A DNA stretch of 64,000 bases from an uncultured Planktomarina sp. (lineage in GTDB: Bacteria > Pseudomonadota > Alphaproteobacteria > Rhodobacterales > Rhodobacteraceae): positions 1-64,000 of the forward strand of contig CAJJBD010000014.1 of the NCBI GenBank assembly GCA_905182325.1, given 5' to 3'. Positions 9,240 through 18,726 of this stretch are shown one piece after another. Made by a program: the position numbers and the translations under genes. Position 1 is the first letter of the stretch. Each line of letters starts with the position of its first letter. Under the pieces are notes generated by a model that saw only the letters and a list, made by a program, of their open reading frames with translations, did no database searches and was not told the origin of the DNA.

Positions 9240-10262
9240 ATGAACCTTATTACAAAACTGCGCGTCTTGGTTTCAGTTGCGGCAATCACTTTTGGATCAG
9301 TGACTTCCGCATCTGCTGAAATTACCAGCCTTCGTATCCAAACACACTTCACGGCTGAAAGCACATCTGGGCAGATGGTGGCAAACTTTATTGAAAACGT
9401 CAGTACGATGTCAAATGGCGAAATTAAAATTAAAATTTTCTATGGCTCTACGATTACGAATACTGCAGAGACGTTTGATGCAGCGATTGCAGGTATTCTT
9501 GATTGCGATATGACAGATGCTTCATACCAAGTCGGCAGAGATCCAGCATTCCAGTTTGCTAGTGATCTAGTGGGCCTTTACACAAATCCACAAGAGCAAA
9601 TGGCGTGGCTACTTCATAGCGACGGATACAGCGCCCTAAATGTTTTATACAATTCATACGATATGGAGTTCATCGGTTGGTGGATACCAGGTCCAGCATC
9701 GTTTTCTTCTTCAGAATCTGTTGGAGGAATTGCTGACGTGAAGGATTGGAAATTTCGCTCCTCTTCAAGTTCAAACAATACAGTTTTTACAAACTTGGGA
9801 GCATCACCAGTTGTGATAGACCAAAATGCTATTCCTGGGGCTATTGGAACTGGTATTCTGGACGGTGCGTATGCAGCAAATTTAACTGAAACCTCAGAAT
9901 TAGGTCTGTATGACATTGGCAATCGCACCAACTTTCCAGGTTTTCATTCTATGCCAACGAGCCATTTAGCCTGTCGTAAGGGCGTTTGGAATTCAATGCC
10001 AGCTGACCATCAAGCTATTCTTAAAAATGGAATGCAAACTCTGGCCTCTAACAACAACACGATAACTAAAATCAAGAAAGCCCTCACAACAAAGTTACTA
10101 CTCGAAAAAGAAGTTAAATTGTATAAATGGTCAGAAACTGAACTATACAGGTATCGTTCAATGGTGAAATCTAGTTTAGTCGAATTTGCAACAACTCCAG
10201 CTGCGAAAACACTTCTAGAGAGCCACATCAAGTTTTTGGCAGCAATGGGTTTGTTAGAATAG
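9240..10262 (+). CDS. TRAP-type transporter solute-binding protein (DctP family), solitary
   Basis: The 340-aa periplasmic protein begins with a typical Sec signal peptide, ending about ASA at residue 26. The DctP-like fold follows: LRIQTHFTAESTSGQMVANFIENV, the conserved arginine region around DWKFRSSSSSNNTVFTNLGASPVVI, and AIPGAIGTGILDGAYAANLTE. ATG 9240 has AGGGAG about 9 nt upstream; an earlier in-frame GTG at 9216 would place extra residues before the signal peptide. No DctQ or DctM membrane genes are within the window, so it must partner with a distant TRAP permease or act as an orphan. The ligand cannot be deduced. Confidence 0.88.
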   Translation: MNLITKLRVLVSVAAITFGSVTSASAEITSLRIQTHFTAESTSGQMVANFIENVSTMSNGEIKIKIFYGSTITNTAETFDAAIAGILDCDMTDASYQVGRDPAFQFASDLVGLYTNPQEQMAWLLHSDGYSALNVLYNSYDMEFIGWWIPGPASFSSSESVGGIADVKDWKFRSSSSSNNTVFTNLGASPVVIDQNAIPGAIGTGILDGAYAANLTETSELGLYDIGNRTNFPGFHSMPTSHLACRKGVWNSMPADHQAILKNGMQTLASNNNTITKIKKALTTKLLLEKEVKLYKWSETELYRYRSMVKSSLVEFATTPAAKTLLESHIKFLAAMGLLE

Positions 10263-10297
10263 CAACATAGTTTTAGACTTTATGGTAGCGGCCAACA

Positions 10298-11536
10298 TTA
10301 AAGTTCAAGCCGCACCACACCACTTGCAACCCAATCATCAAGAATTTTTAGTGCCATGTCAGCAAAAGCCTGGTCATTAATATGGCAATCAACTTCAGTA
10401 AGCTGCAGCGGCAGTTTGATTACCTGGCGTACCTCATCTACCATTGCAGATAGACCATCAGGATCATATGCTGGTTCTCCGTATTTGTCCCATGCCTCAA
10501 CTCCCTGAGTAGGCAATAAAAAATGTACTGGGCCTTTAGATGCCTGCAAACGTTTGGCAATGTCTTGGATCAGTGTTCGGCGTTCTTCTGGGCGAAGAAC
10601 CGATGATTTTATTAGACGGTTATGCTCATGAAAGGGCCGGTCAGCATATGCAGACGGCGTTTCTTGCCAGCCAACAAAATCAATCAGGTCAGAGCAACCA
10701 GGAGCTACAATTTGCGGAATCCCCTTGGATCCAGCGCCTGTTAACCTGTACGGCCCAGCATTAATAACAGAACCGACCATGGAATTAGCAAGTTCCTGCA
10801 TTGCAAAATCCATAACTGCAACAAAATAACCCTGTTGAGCTAAAGATTCAAAGGCCATTCCACCCATCCCAGTAGCGTGGAAAATAGCGACCTCAAATCC
10901 ACGTGATTCAAGTGGATCGCGCAATAATTTCATATAACTCAAACAAGAAGTACCCAAACTCATCATGCCTATCACAGGCCGATCCGCTTTTGGCGGTTCT
11001 ACACTTTTTGCAGAACCTAAAACTGCTCCAGCAGCTTGGCTAAGAGACGATTTGCAAACTGAGTTTAAACCGTAAAGACCACCAGCCCAAAGTATCATTT
11101 GAATATCAGGTGACAATCGGTCTGCTGGAATAATGGGTGAAAAAGAAACCGTGGAAACAACATATTTAGGAACGCCCATGGGTAACGCCTGAGCACAGTC
11201 TAGCGCTAAATCAGTTCCCATTGTTCCACCTAAGGCTAGCATTGCATCAATCTTACCACTGGCGTGTAGTTGGGACGTTAAAATTACCGCCCCTCTAGCC
11301 ATAATTTGCATTGCTGAATTTTCATCACCACTTTTAATTGCTAATTGAATGGTGGAGCTGCCAGCCTCAGCAACCTGATGTTTGGATATATCAGTCGGAG
11401 TGGACGGATCACCTAAAACACTAACGTCCATACTCAACACAGCCCCACCCTGGGCAGCTATGCAGTTACAAATATAATTCAACTCCTCATCTTTAGTATC
11501 ATAAGTTCCAATAACTAAGATTGTTTTTTTTGACAT
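10298..11536 (-). CDS. Tm-1-like ATP-binding (UPF0261 family) protein
   Basis: The 412-aa product belongs to the UPF0261/Tm-1-like family, named after the tomato mosaic virus resistance protein. Visible landmarks are the N-terminal Rossmann-like ILVIGTYDTKDEELNYI, the glycine-rich ALGGTMGTDLALD, the VSTVSFSPII segment and GMMSLGTSCLSYMK leading into the second domain. The biochemical role of bacterial members is not established. ATG 11536 matches the family start, although the frame stays open upstream inside the aldehyde dehydrogenase gene. Only 13 nt separate it from that gene, so the pair is probably one operon, presumably serving the same pathway. Confidence 0.88.
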   Translation of the reverse strand: MSKKTILVIGTYDTKDEELNYICNCIAAQGGAVLSMDVSVLGDPSTPTDISKHQVAEAGSSTIQLAIKSGDENSAMQIMARGAVILTSQLHASGKIDAMLALGGTMGTDLALDCAQALPMGVPKYVVSTVSFSPIIPADRLSPDIQMILWAGGLYGLNSVCKSSLSQAAGAVLGSAKSVEPPKADRPVIGMMSLGTSCLSYMKLLRDPLESRGFEVAIFHATGMGGMAFESLAQQGYFVAVMDFAMQELANSMVGSVINAGPYRLTGAGSKGIPQIVAPGCSDLIDFVGWQETPSAYADRPFHEHNRLIKSSVLRPEERRTLIQDIAKRLQASKGPVHFLLPTQGVEAWDKYGEPAYDPDGLSAMVDEVRQVIKLPLQLTEVDCHINDQAFADMALKILDDWVASGVVRLEL

Positions 11537-11549
11537 TATATCAACATCC

Positions 11550-13037
11550 TCATAATTGGACCCACGCCGTTTTAAGGTTTCTGTATTTGTCCATTGCATG
11601 GGGTGACTTGTCGTGTCCATTACCTGACTGACCCACGCCACCCAATGGCACAGTAACGTCAGCACCACCGTAGGTATTTACATGGACTACGCCAGCACGC
11701 AGGCTTTCAATCATGCGATGAGCTCTACTAATGTTTTGGGTAAAGACACCAGCCGACAGGCCATAATTTGTACCATTCGCTAGTCGAACTGCTTCATCTT
11801 CCTTGTCAAAGGGTTGTATAGCCAGAACGGGTCCGAAAATTTCGTTTTGAACCAAGGAGCTATCTTGTGAGGCATTGTCAAAAATGGTTGGACCAATGTA
11901 AAATCCGCCTGTATCGACTGCTCGTTGTACGCCACCTAATTTTAAATCTGCTCCATCGGCTGCAGCACGATCACAATCCCGTAGGATATTATTCATCTGA
12001 GTCTTTGAAGCGATAGCACCCGCATTTGTTGATAAATCTAACGGATTCCCCAATGTCATTTCATCAGCTATTTTTACTATTTTTTCAACAACATCCTGAT
12101 GTATCGAGCGCTCCACTAACAAACGAGATGAAGCTACACAAACTTGTCCACTATTGCGGAAAATAGCTCCAGCAGCCACCTTAGCTACTTGATCAAGATT
12201 TCCCGCATCCCCAAAAACTACAGATGCCGACTTCCCACCAAGTTCCAGATAAACGCGCTTTAGGTTGGATTGGGCAGCATACATCAATAGTTGGCGACCA
12301 ACCGGACCCGATCCTGTAAACGCCAGTACATCAACATCCATATGTCGGCCCAACGCCGCTCCAACATCTAAACCAGTTCCAGTAACGACATTCAAAACAC
12401 CATCAGGTAAGCCAGCTTCGTGACAGATATCGACTAATCGCAAAATGCTTAAGGAAGCAACTTCTGCCGGTTTTAAAACAATGGTATTTCCAGCTGCCAA
12501 AGCCGCTGCAATTTTCCAAGCACCTATCATTAGAGGAAAATTCCATGGGATAATTACACCAACTACGCCGACTGGCGTATGGTGAACCAGACCTAAAGTA
12601 CCTGGAGCTGTTGGGGCAATCTCGCCATACTGTTTATCGCACAACTCTCCATAGTAACGAAAAGTGCCCGCAGCACTCAATGGCTCACCTTTTATGGCCA
12701 TTGAAATTTCAGTTCCATTATCACGCACCCCTAAGACGGCAAGCGAGTGTGCCTCGTTTGCAATCTGATCAGCAATACGTTGCAAAATCTTTCCCCTCAC
12801 AGCTGGGGCAAGCCCAGACCAGCGGCCGTCTTCAAAAGCTGTACGAGCAGCAAGGACTGCCTTATCTACATCCAATCCTTGTCCAGCAGCGATCTTAGTC
12901 AGTAAGGTGCCATCAATTGGGGATATTACATCCATTTGGGCCCCATCGCTGGCATCAACTTTTTTGCCATCAATCAAGTGCTGACCCACTGGCACTGAGG
13001 CTTGCCGTAAAATATCAATTTCAGATTGGTTTATCAT
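11550..13037 (-). CDS. NAD(P)-dependent aldehyde dehydrogenase (PuuC/gamma-aminobutyraldehyde-type)
   Basis: The 495-aa ALDH-superfamily enzyme carries the family motifs in order: VIIPWNFPLM (oxyanion-hole Asn), IVLKPAE (cofactor Lys), FTGSGPVGRQL, the catalytic Glu in YLELGGKSA, the nucleophile Cys in FRNSGQVCVASSR and NEIFGPVLA. Overall it resembles the group that oxidises omega-aminoaldehydes. The divergent class III aminotransferase across the shared upstream region would supply such an aldehyde, so a polyamine or amino-alcohol route is plausible. Substrate is inferred. The start is either ATG 13037 or GTG 13052; I prefer the ATG, but neither has a strong ribosome-binding site. Confidence 0.9.
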   Translation of the reverse strand: MINQSEIDILRQASVPVGQHLIDGKKVDASDGAQMDVISPIDGTLLTKIAAGQGLDVDKAVLAARTAFEDGRWSGLAPAVRGKILQRIADQIANEAHSLAVLGVRDNGTEISMAIKGEPLSAAGTFRYYGELCDKQYGEIAPTAPGTLGLVHHTPVGVVGVIIPWNFPLMIGAWKIAAALAAGNTIVLKPAEVASLSILRLVDICHEAGLPDGVLNVVTGTGLDVGAALGRHMDVDVLAFTGSGPVGRQLLMYAAQSNLKRVYLELGGKSASVVFGDAGNLDQVAKVAAGAIFRNSGQVCVASSRLLVERSIHQDVVEKIVKIADEMTLGNPLDLSTNAGAIASKTQMNNILRDCDRAAADGADLKLGGVQRAVDTGGFYIGPTIFDNASQDSSLVQNEIFGPVLAIQPFDKEDEAVRLANGTNYGLSAGVFTQNISRAHRMIESLRAGVVHVNTYGGADVTVPLGGVGQSGNGHDKSPHAMDKYRNLKTAWVQL

Positions 13038-13052
13038 ATTTGTAACTCGCAC

Positions 13053-13493
13053 CTTTAAAATTTTTTGTACTACAACAATAATTTTAACTTTGTGGTCACA
13101 AAGTTATTTGTTATTATTTTTTGTGATCACGTTTTTAAGTGTGAAACTGAAAGACCAAAAATAATCTAACTTCCTATTTAATATATATTCACAAACTCTT
13201 AGTGATAATCTCCCTGGCTATTGGCTCACCCTTTAGCACAGCTCTTTGTTGCCAGCACTGCACATTAAGATTGCCTAGATCAGTTTAGCCTGTCAATAAA
13301 TCGACAATTACCAAAAATAACATTAATAAGAAAGTTAACGTAAAACAGCTAAAGCTACAATGAAAACGATTAATTGAAACTTGAAGTATTTATATATAGT
13401 TGAATCAAAAATTTGAATTTGGGTGCAGGGTACTAGGCACAAACTTAACTTGATTAACTTAAATTACGGTAAAGAACTATTGGAGTTAGACCA
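13053..13493. other. Divergent intergenic region, 441 bp
   Basis: No convincing gene, tRNA or repeat is visible here. The region is AT-rich. It holds the promoter of the leftward aldehyde dehydrogenase pair, with two palindromes next to that gene, and about 360 bp of otherwise featureless DNA before the rightward aminotransferase. Confidence 0.6.
13088..13131. promoter_or_regulatory. Two palindromic operator-like boxes upstream of the aldehyde dehydrogenase
   Basis: Box 1 (13088-13103) reads CTTTGTGGTCACAAAG; its outer seven bases on each side are exact complements. Box 2 (13119-13131) contains the perfect palindrome GTGATCAC within TTTTGTGATCACG. The two centres are about 31 bp apart, close to three helical turns, so a dimeric repressor could bind both on one face. 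The core TGTGxTCACA resembles GntR-family or CRP-like half-sites, but no regulator gene is adjacent. They lie about 50-95 bp upstream of the leftward operon. Confidence 0.6.
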
Positions 13494-14846
13494 ATGAAAG
13501 ACCAAAACTTTTTGACAGAAAATAATGCCCGTCATATGTGGCACCCTATGGCTCATCCCGCCGAAATGCAGGCTAATCCACCACGCGTCATTGTTGGAGC
13601 TAAAGGCGTGCGCATAACAGACGTAGATGGCCACGAAACGGTAGACGCAGTAGGCGGTCTTTGGAATGTTAACCTTGGTTATTCCTGCAAACCAGTAAAG
13701 CAGGCGATTTCTGAACAGCTTGAGGCTCTGCCATATTACTCTACTTTCCGAGGCACCTCCAATGATAAAGTCATTGAACTCAGCTACATGTTGCGTGATT
13801 TTTTTGAACCAGATGGTCTAAGCCGTGCATTCTTTACATCTGGTGGATCAGACAGTGTTGAAATCTGTCTTCGTTTGGCTCGGCAGTATCACAAAATTAA
13901 GGGCTCACAGGGGCGCGTGAAATATCTTTCTTTAATGAAAGGATACCACGGCACCCACACAGGTGGAGCTTCAGTAAATGGAAATGCAAATTTCAGGACA
14001 CAATATGAACCTCTACTCCCTGGCTGTTTTCATGTGCCAGCTCCCTATACCTACCGCAATCCATTTGATGAAACTGATCCAGAGCGCTTATCAGCCCTAT
14101 GCCTCAAGGCCTTGGAAGAACAAATTAGTTTTCAGGGAGCAGAAACTATCGCTGCGTTTATTATGGAGCCAGTTCTTGGTGCAGGTGGTGTAATTCCACC
14201 TCATCCTAGCTTTATGCCAAGGGTACGCGAGATATGTTCAAAATATGGTATTTTACTAATTGCTGACGAAGTAATCACTGCCTTTGGCAGAACTGGTGCC
14301 TGGACTGGAAGTCGCCTTTGGGGTGTCAAACCTGACCTCATGGCTACGGCGAAAGCAATTACAAATGGCTATTTTCCATTTGGGGCTGCGATGATATCCG
14401 ATGAAGTCGCAGAGGTCTTTGAAGGCGACACAACCGGCCGCGCCATGATTGGGTCTGGGTATACATATTCTGGGCATCCCGTTGGGGCAGCAGCAGCAGT
14501 TGCATGCCTGACAGAGACGCTTCGCTTGAACGTTCCAGAAAATGCAGCTGCACGCGGAACACAACTATTTGAGGGTCTGAAAAAACTAAAGCAGAAATAT
14601 GAGGTAATTGGAGATGTGCGTGGGGGTCATGGACTAATGTGCGCGCTTGAGCTGGTATCTGATCAAACTTCTAAGAAACCCGTCGAAAAAGAAACAGCTG
14701 CACGCATCTATGAAACTACCTACAATAATGGGACCATGGTGCGTATTTCTGGACCAAACATCATTCTATCCCCACCACTTATTTCTAAGGCTACTGACGT
14801 AGATCAGATTTTAACCTCCCTCGATAAGGGGCTCGCTTCAGCATAA
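13494..14846 (+). CDS. Class III (omega-) aminotransferase, PLP-dependent
   Basis: The 450-aa product is a fold-type I aminotransferase of the pyruvate-dependent omega-transaminase group (beta-alanine, taurine or putrescine:pyruvate types). Motifs are WHPMAHP near the start, FFTSGGSDSVEICLRLARQYH (PLP phosphate binding), LIADEVITAFGRTG with the PLP-ring aspartate, the Schiff-base lysine K287 in AKAITNGYFPFGA, and GSGYTYSGHPVGAAAA. These fit enzymes acting on terminal amines, such as putrescine, taurine or beta-alanine. The divergent aldehyde dehydrogenase could oxidise the product. The exact amine is not determinable. A GGAG lies about 9 nt before the ATG. Confidence 0.9.
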   Translation: MKDQNFLTENNARHMWHPMAHPAEMQANPPRVIVGAKGVRITDVDGHETVDAVGGLWNVNLGYSCKPVKQAISEQLEALPYYSTFRGTSNDKVIELSYMLRDFFEPDGLSRAFFTSGGSDSVEICLRLARQYHKIKGSQGRVKYLSLMKGYHGTHTGGASVNGNANFRTQYEPLLPGCFHVPAPYTYRNPFDETDPERLSALCLKALEEQISFQGAETIAAFIMEPVLGAGGVIPPHPSFMPRVREICSKYGILLIADEVITAFGRTGAWTGSRLWGVKPDLMATAKAITNGYFPFGAAMISDEVAEVFEGDTTGRAMIGSGYTYSGHPVGAAAAVACLTETLRLNVPENAAARGTQLFEGLKKLKQKYEVIGDVRGGHGLMCALELVSDQTSKKPVEKETAARIYETTYNNGTMVRISGPNIILSPPLISKATDVDQILTSLDKGLASA

Positions 14847-15035
14847 TTTTTATGTGATTATTATTTTGGCGCAACTTTAGATGCAAACCTTCCTATCACA
14901 TAAGCTTACCTGCATTATGCAATATAAAAGTTTTTAAGTAATAATATTGAGCCAACTTACTAAATATATTTTAAAATATTAATTTAAATCGATCAAATGC
15001 ACTCGATTAATAACGGTGCCCACACTTTAAGAAAA

Positions 15036-16676
15036 TTAGTCTTTTATATAATCCTGTCGGATTGGACCAATATATTTTTCTATAAGTTCATCTGGCACTT
15101 CACTGCCATCAACTAAAAATGGAAGAATGCCACGCTTTAACGAACGCCCCCGCATAGCGAGTATGTCATTATCAGACTTAGTCACCCTCTGTGACAGACG
15201 AAGGCCCCAATGATGCAAATTTTTATAAAGCTTATCTATTACATTTTGATGATCTGAACCTTTTGCTAGATCATAAAATTCTTCAGGGTCCTCATGCAAA
15301 TCGAATAGCATAGGTCGCATGCCCCCCTCAGCATGCATCATTTTATATCTTCCATCAAAGACCATGAATAAACGCGCATCACGGAGTTCTAATCCCAATT
15401 TTGCTGCTTGCGGTGTGGCTGAATAATCAAATTCTGAAATAACATAACTACGCCAGGATGGCTTTTGGCCCCACAGCCATGGCAACAAAGACTTACCTTC
15501 CAAAATATGTTCTGGAACGGTCCCGCCCGCAGCATCTACGAAGGTAGCGGCCAAATCGATGCTTTCCACTAGGGCATCACAAGTTGTACCCCGCGTACTG
15601 GATGCCTCAAGACGTGGATCATAAATTATAAGTGGAACTTTAACTGAAGCTTCATGAAATAAATCTTTTTCCCCCAGCCAGTGATCACCAAGATAATCAC
15701 CATGATCAGAGGTAAGAACTATCATAGTGTCCGCCATCCGGCCAGTTTTGTCAAGATGACCAAGCAAGCAGCCAAGCTGATCATCACATTGCTTTATTAA
15801 TCCCATGTACGCTGGAATTACTTTGTCACGAACTTCATCCCGCTGAAATGCTGAGGCAATCTTATTACCCATGTAAGCCCCGTAAACAGGGTGCGGGTCT
15901 TGGCGCTCAACTTCATGCCGGAGTGCTGCGGGAACATGGTTTGCACCAAACATATTGTGATACGGTGCAGGAACGATATATGGCCAATGCGGTTTAATGT
16001 AGCTCACGTGAGCCATCCAAGGTCCTTCAGCCTGATCTATAAACTCAATAGTTTTTTGAGTTAACCATGGAGTTTCGCTGTCCTCTTCCTTTATATTTGC
16101 AGCCTTGTCAGCATTACGAAACATCCAGCCACTAGCAATTTGATCATCACTAACACCAGCATTTGCGTAATCAGCCCAAGGATTATCTCCATCATAGCCT
16201 TTTTCTTTTAAGTACTCATTATAAGGGCTGCGTTTTTCATCATAAAAACCATCTGGACCATACCCCCACAAACCATCATCACGGATCCAATTATCAAAAC
16301 CACATTCAGCTTGACGCGCACCAATGATACTATCAGGGGCCAATCCCAGCCTCTCCATTCCCTCAGCATCAGCCTTCATATGCGTTTTCCCAATAATCCA
16401 GGAATTCATTCCAAGTTTACGGAGGTGATCACCCATTGTTTGCTCACCTACACGTAAAGGAAATCCATTCCATTGCGCCCCATGGCTGCTGGCATAGCGT
16501 CCAGTATAATAACACATACGGCTAGCTCCACATATAGGTGATTGAACATAAGCTTGCGTAAATCGAACACCCTTTTCTGCAACGCGATCAAAATTGGGGG
16601 TATCTAAATGCGGGTGTCCTGCGCAGCTCAGATAATCAAAGCGAAGTTGATCATACATTATAAATAGGATGTTCAT
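15036..16676 (-). CDS. Sulfatase / phosphonate monoester hydrolase-like, alkaline phosphatase superfamily
   Basis: The 546-aa enzyme has the alkaline-phosphatase-like fold of type I sulfatases. The formylglycine motif reads C49-G-A-S-R53, so the usual proline of CxPxR is alanine, a variant known in the family. Other landmarks are metal-binding Asp9 in MYDQLRFDYLS, GKTHMK, HVSYIKPHWPY and TSDHGDYLGDH. Length and C-terminal region recall phosphonate monoester hydrolases and choline-sulfatase relatives. There is no signal peptide, so it should act in the cytoplasm. ATG 16676 follows GAGG at a good distance; the longer TTG start is less likely. No formylglycine-generating enzyme gene is visible. 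Confidence 0.87.
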   Translation of the reverse strand: MNILFIMYDQLRFDYLSCAGHPHLDTPNFDRVAEKGVRFTQAYVQSPICGASRMCYYTGRYASSHGAQWNGFPLRVGEQTMGDHLRKLGMNSWIIGKTHMKADAEGMERLGLAPDSIIGARQAECGFDNWIRDDGLWGYGPDGFYDEKRSPYNEYLKEKGYDGDNPWADYANAGVSDDQIASGWMFRNADKAANIKEEDSETPWLTQKTIEFIDQAEGPWMAHVSYIKPHWPYIVPAPYHNMFGANHVPAALRHEVERQDPHPVYGAYMGNKIASAFQRDEVRDKVIPAYMGLIKQCDDQLGCLLGHLDKTGRMADTMIVLTSDHGDYLGDHWLGEKDLFHEASVKVPLIIYDPRLEASSTRGTTCDALVESIDLAATFVDAAGGTVPEHILEGKSLLPWLWGQKPSWRSYVISEFDYSATPQAAKLGLELRDARLFMVFDGRYKMMHAEGGMRPMLFDLHEDPEEFYDLAKGSDHQNVIDKLYKNLHHWGLRLSQRVTKSDNDILAMRGRSLKRGILPFLVDGSEVPDELIEKYIGPIRQDYIKD

Positions 16677-16767
16677 GGAGGACCTCAATTTCTACTTATT
16701 TATATTTTTGTGTGCACCGTAGTTCCAAATGCAAGAAGACGTATCATACTAAATTTGTTCGATACTA

Positions 16768-17679
16768 TTACTGAGTTTCATTTCGTACTTCTAAAATCCG
16801 CATCAAACCTGCATCCCGGGCCTCTCTAAGGTCTTGCTGACTTCTTCCATCAGATTGTATTTTGGTCCCTGAAATTAAAGCTTCACAGACCTCTGGGGTC
16901 AAGGCTGGGGTTCCTAGGTCAGCCCAACGCTCTTCTTGGCTAGCGCCTAGATGGCTTAAATAACCTTCCATACCTCCCTCACCTCCACCTAAATGATAAG
17001 TCATATGCGCACCCATCAAAGCCCAACGAAGCCCTGGTCCATTAACCAAAGCCAGGTCTACTGCTTCAACATCCGCTATGTCCTCTGCGACAATGTTAAC
17101 AGCTTCGCGCTTTAACCGCACTGGCACGCGGCCTATTTTGCGATATAATATCTCTGCAAAATCAAGTATTTCACTGGCCGGACAATAGATCTCAACCAAT
17201 GGTATAAGGTGAAGTGGGTTAAAGGGATGGGCGGTTAATAACCGTTCTGGCCTTTGCATACCTTCGCTAAGTACAGACCATCGCAAACCTGATGCACTTG
17301 ACGCTATGAGCGCATTCGGGTCCGCATAACGCTCGAAGCTACGGAAAACGTCCTTTTTAGTACTAATAATTTCAGGTACATTTTCCTGTGCAAAGAAAAC
17401 ATTTTCAAGAGCTTTGGAAATTTCAGAATAAATACTCAGCACTCCTGGCATTACAGCCTCTTGGTTCATAGAATCTAATTGAGACATTGGAACTTTTATA
17501 CGATCTACGAGCGCTTTTCGCGCTGATGCATCAGGATCCCATGCTTGCACATTTATTCCATGATTTAAGAATAATGCCACCCAACTTGATCCAATCAATC
17601 CACAACCCAGGACTGCAACAGGAGCCTTGAATTGTTCTTTGATATCCACTTTAGACGCCATCTGGTGCAATATTTTCAT
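16768..17679 (-). CDS. 3-hydroxyacyl-CoA dehydrogenase family (carnitine 3-dehydrogenase/CRYL1-like)
   Basis: The 303-aa product has an N-terminal Rossmann NAD site, VAVLGCGLIGSSWVALFL (from about residue 21), then ASSASGLRWSVLSEG, RLLTAHPFNPLHLIPLVEI and a C-terminal 3HCDH helical domain. The HPFNP motif and short length place it with L-carnitine dehydrogenase, L-gulonate 3-dehydrogenase (lambda-crystallin) and similar enzymes, not with the long fatty-acid oxidation type. It lies 6 nt after the upstream SDR gene, so the two are co-transcribed. The usual carnitine partners (BKACE, thioesterase) are absent, so the substrate is open. Confidence 0.85.
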   Translation of the reverse strand: MKILHQMASKVDIKEQFKAPVAVLGCGLIGSSWVALFLNHGINVQAWDPDASARKALVDRIKVPMSQLDSMNQEAVMPGVLSIYSEISKALENVFFAQENVPEIISTKKDVFRSFERYADPNALIASSASGLRWSVLSEGMQRPERLLTAHPFNPLHLIPLVEIYCPASEILDFAEILYRKIGRVPVRLKREAVNIVAEDIADVEAVDLALVNGPGLRWALMGAHMTYHLGGGEGGMEGYLSHLGASQEERWADLGTPALTPEVCEALISGTKIQSDGRSQQDLREARDAGLMRILEVRNETQ

Positions 17680-17685
17680 AAGGCA

Positions 17686-18453
17686 TTATCTAGGAGCCAT
17701 ACGGATAGCTCCATCCAACCGAATGACCTCACCGTTCAACATTTGGTTGTCAATAATGTGGGCTACTAAGTCTGCATATTCTTTAGCTGCACCTAATCTA
17801 CGTGGAAAGGGCACCTGATCACCAAGGGCTTTTTGAACTTCCTGTGGCATTCCATGCACCATTGGTGTCGCAAAAATACCAGGTGCAATTGCACAAACAC
17901 GAACACCTTTATCAGCCAAATCCCGCGCCATCGGTAGGGTCATCCCAACAATACCACCCTTCGAGGCAGCATATGCAACTTGTCCAATTTGGCCATCATA
18001 TGCTGCTATCGAAGCTGTATTAACTATAACACCGCGCGCGCCATCTAAACCCATCGGTTCATTATCTGCCATCAAGGCTGCAGCTTGTGATGAACAATTA
18101 AAGCTACCAATCAGGTTAATCTGAATTGTCTTTGCAAAAGTTTCAAAATCATGGGGCAAGCCTCGTGAAACAGTTTTGCTTGCCGGGGCAATACCCGCAC
18201 AATTAACCATTATTCTCAGATCTTTAAATTTTGAAATTATCGAGCCAAAACCTTCAGAGACACTGATAGGGTCAGCAACATCTACCTTACAGAAAAGACC
18301 TCCAATTTGCGTTGCCAAGTCTTCTCCTGCAGTTTCGTTTATATCGAAAATTCCAACTCTAAATCCCATAGTGGAAAGCTTTTGCGCCGTTGCAGCACCA
18401 AGACCAGAAGCTCCACCTGACACCACAGCCACAGCAGATTTTTCAAATATCAT
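17686..18453 (-). CDS. SDR-family 3-hydroxyacyl-CoA dehydrogenase (HSD17B10-like)
   Basis: The 255-aa short-chain dehydrogenase has the cofactor motif [13 protein letters not shown] (residues 11-23), [11 protein letters not shown], the catalytic Ser in [24 protein letters not shown] with its YxxxK pair, and [12 protein letters not shown] at the C-terminus. The sequence is close to type-2 3-hydroxyacyl-CoA dehydrogenases, which reversibly oxidise short or branched 3-hydroxyacyl-CoAs with NAD+. AAAGGAAA lies just upstream of the ATG. It starts the two-gene unit with the carnitine-dehydrogenase-like gene. Confidence 0.9.
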   Translation of the reverse strand: MIFEKSAVAVVSGGASGLGAATAQKLSTMGFRVGIFDINETAGEDLATQIGGLFCKVDVADPISVSEGFGSIISKFKDLRIMVNCAGIAPASKTVSRGLPHDFETFAKTIQINLIGSFNCSSQAAALMADNEPMGLDGARGVIVNTASIAAYDGQIGQVAYAASKGGIVGMTLPMARDLADKGVRVCAIAPGIFATPMVHGMPQEVQKALGDQVPFPRRLGAAKEYADLVAHIIDNQMLNGEVIRLDGAIRMAPR

Positions 18454-18726
18454 AAGTAGTTTCCTTTAATAAAGCTTCCGTAATCGGCTATACGCACATG
18501 CTAATCTACCGAGGCTAGACGTCAAACAGCTAATTGCTTCACACCCAAGATTACTAATCAAAATAAAGGGCTACAGGACATACTAAAGTTTTTACTAGTT
18601 ACTGGTTTTAGTCTACTTCTGATTATGAGATAAACGAGCTCAATATAAAAAATACCTTGGTCTACATTACTAGTAGGTTTTTTGTGAGAATTGACACTGT
18701 TGGGGGTAATGGAGTGGAGCTTGATA

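Noticed and set aside
16768-18453. A carnitine degradation operon
   Set aside because: The dehydrogenase resembles carnitine 3-dehydrogenase, but BKACE and thioesterase partners and a betaine/carnitine transporter are missing.
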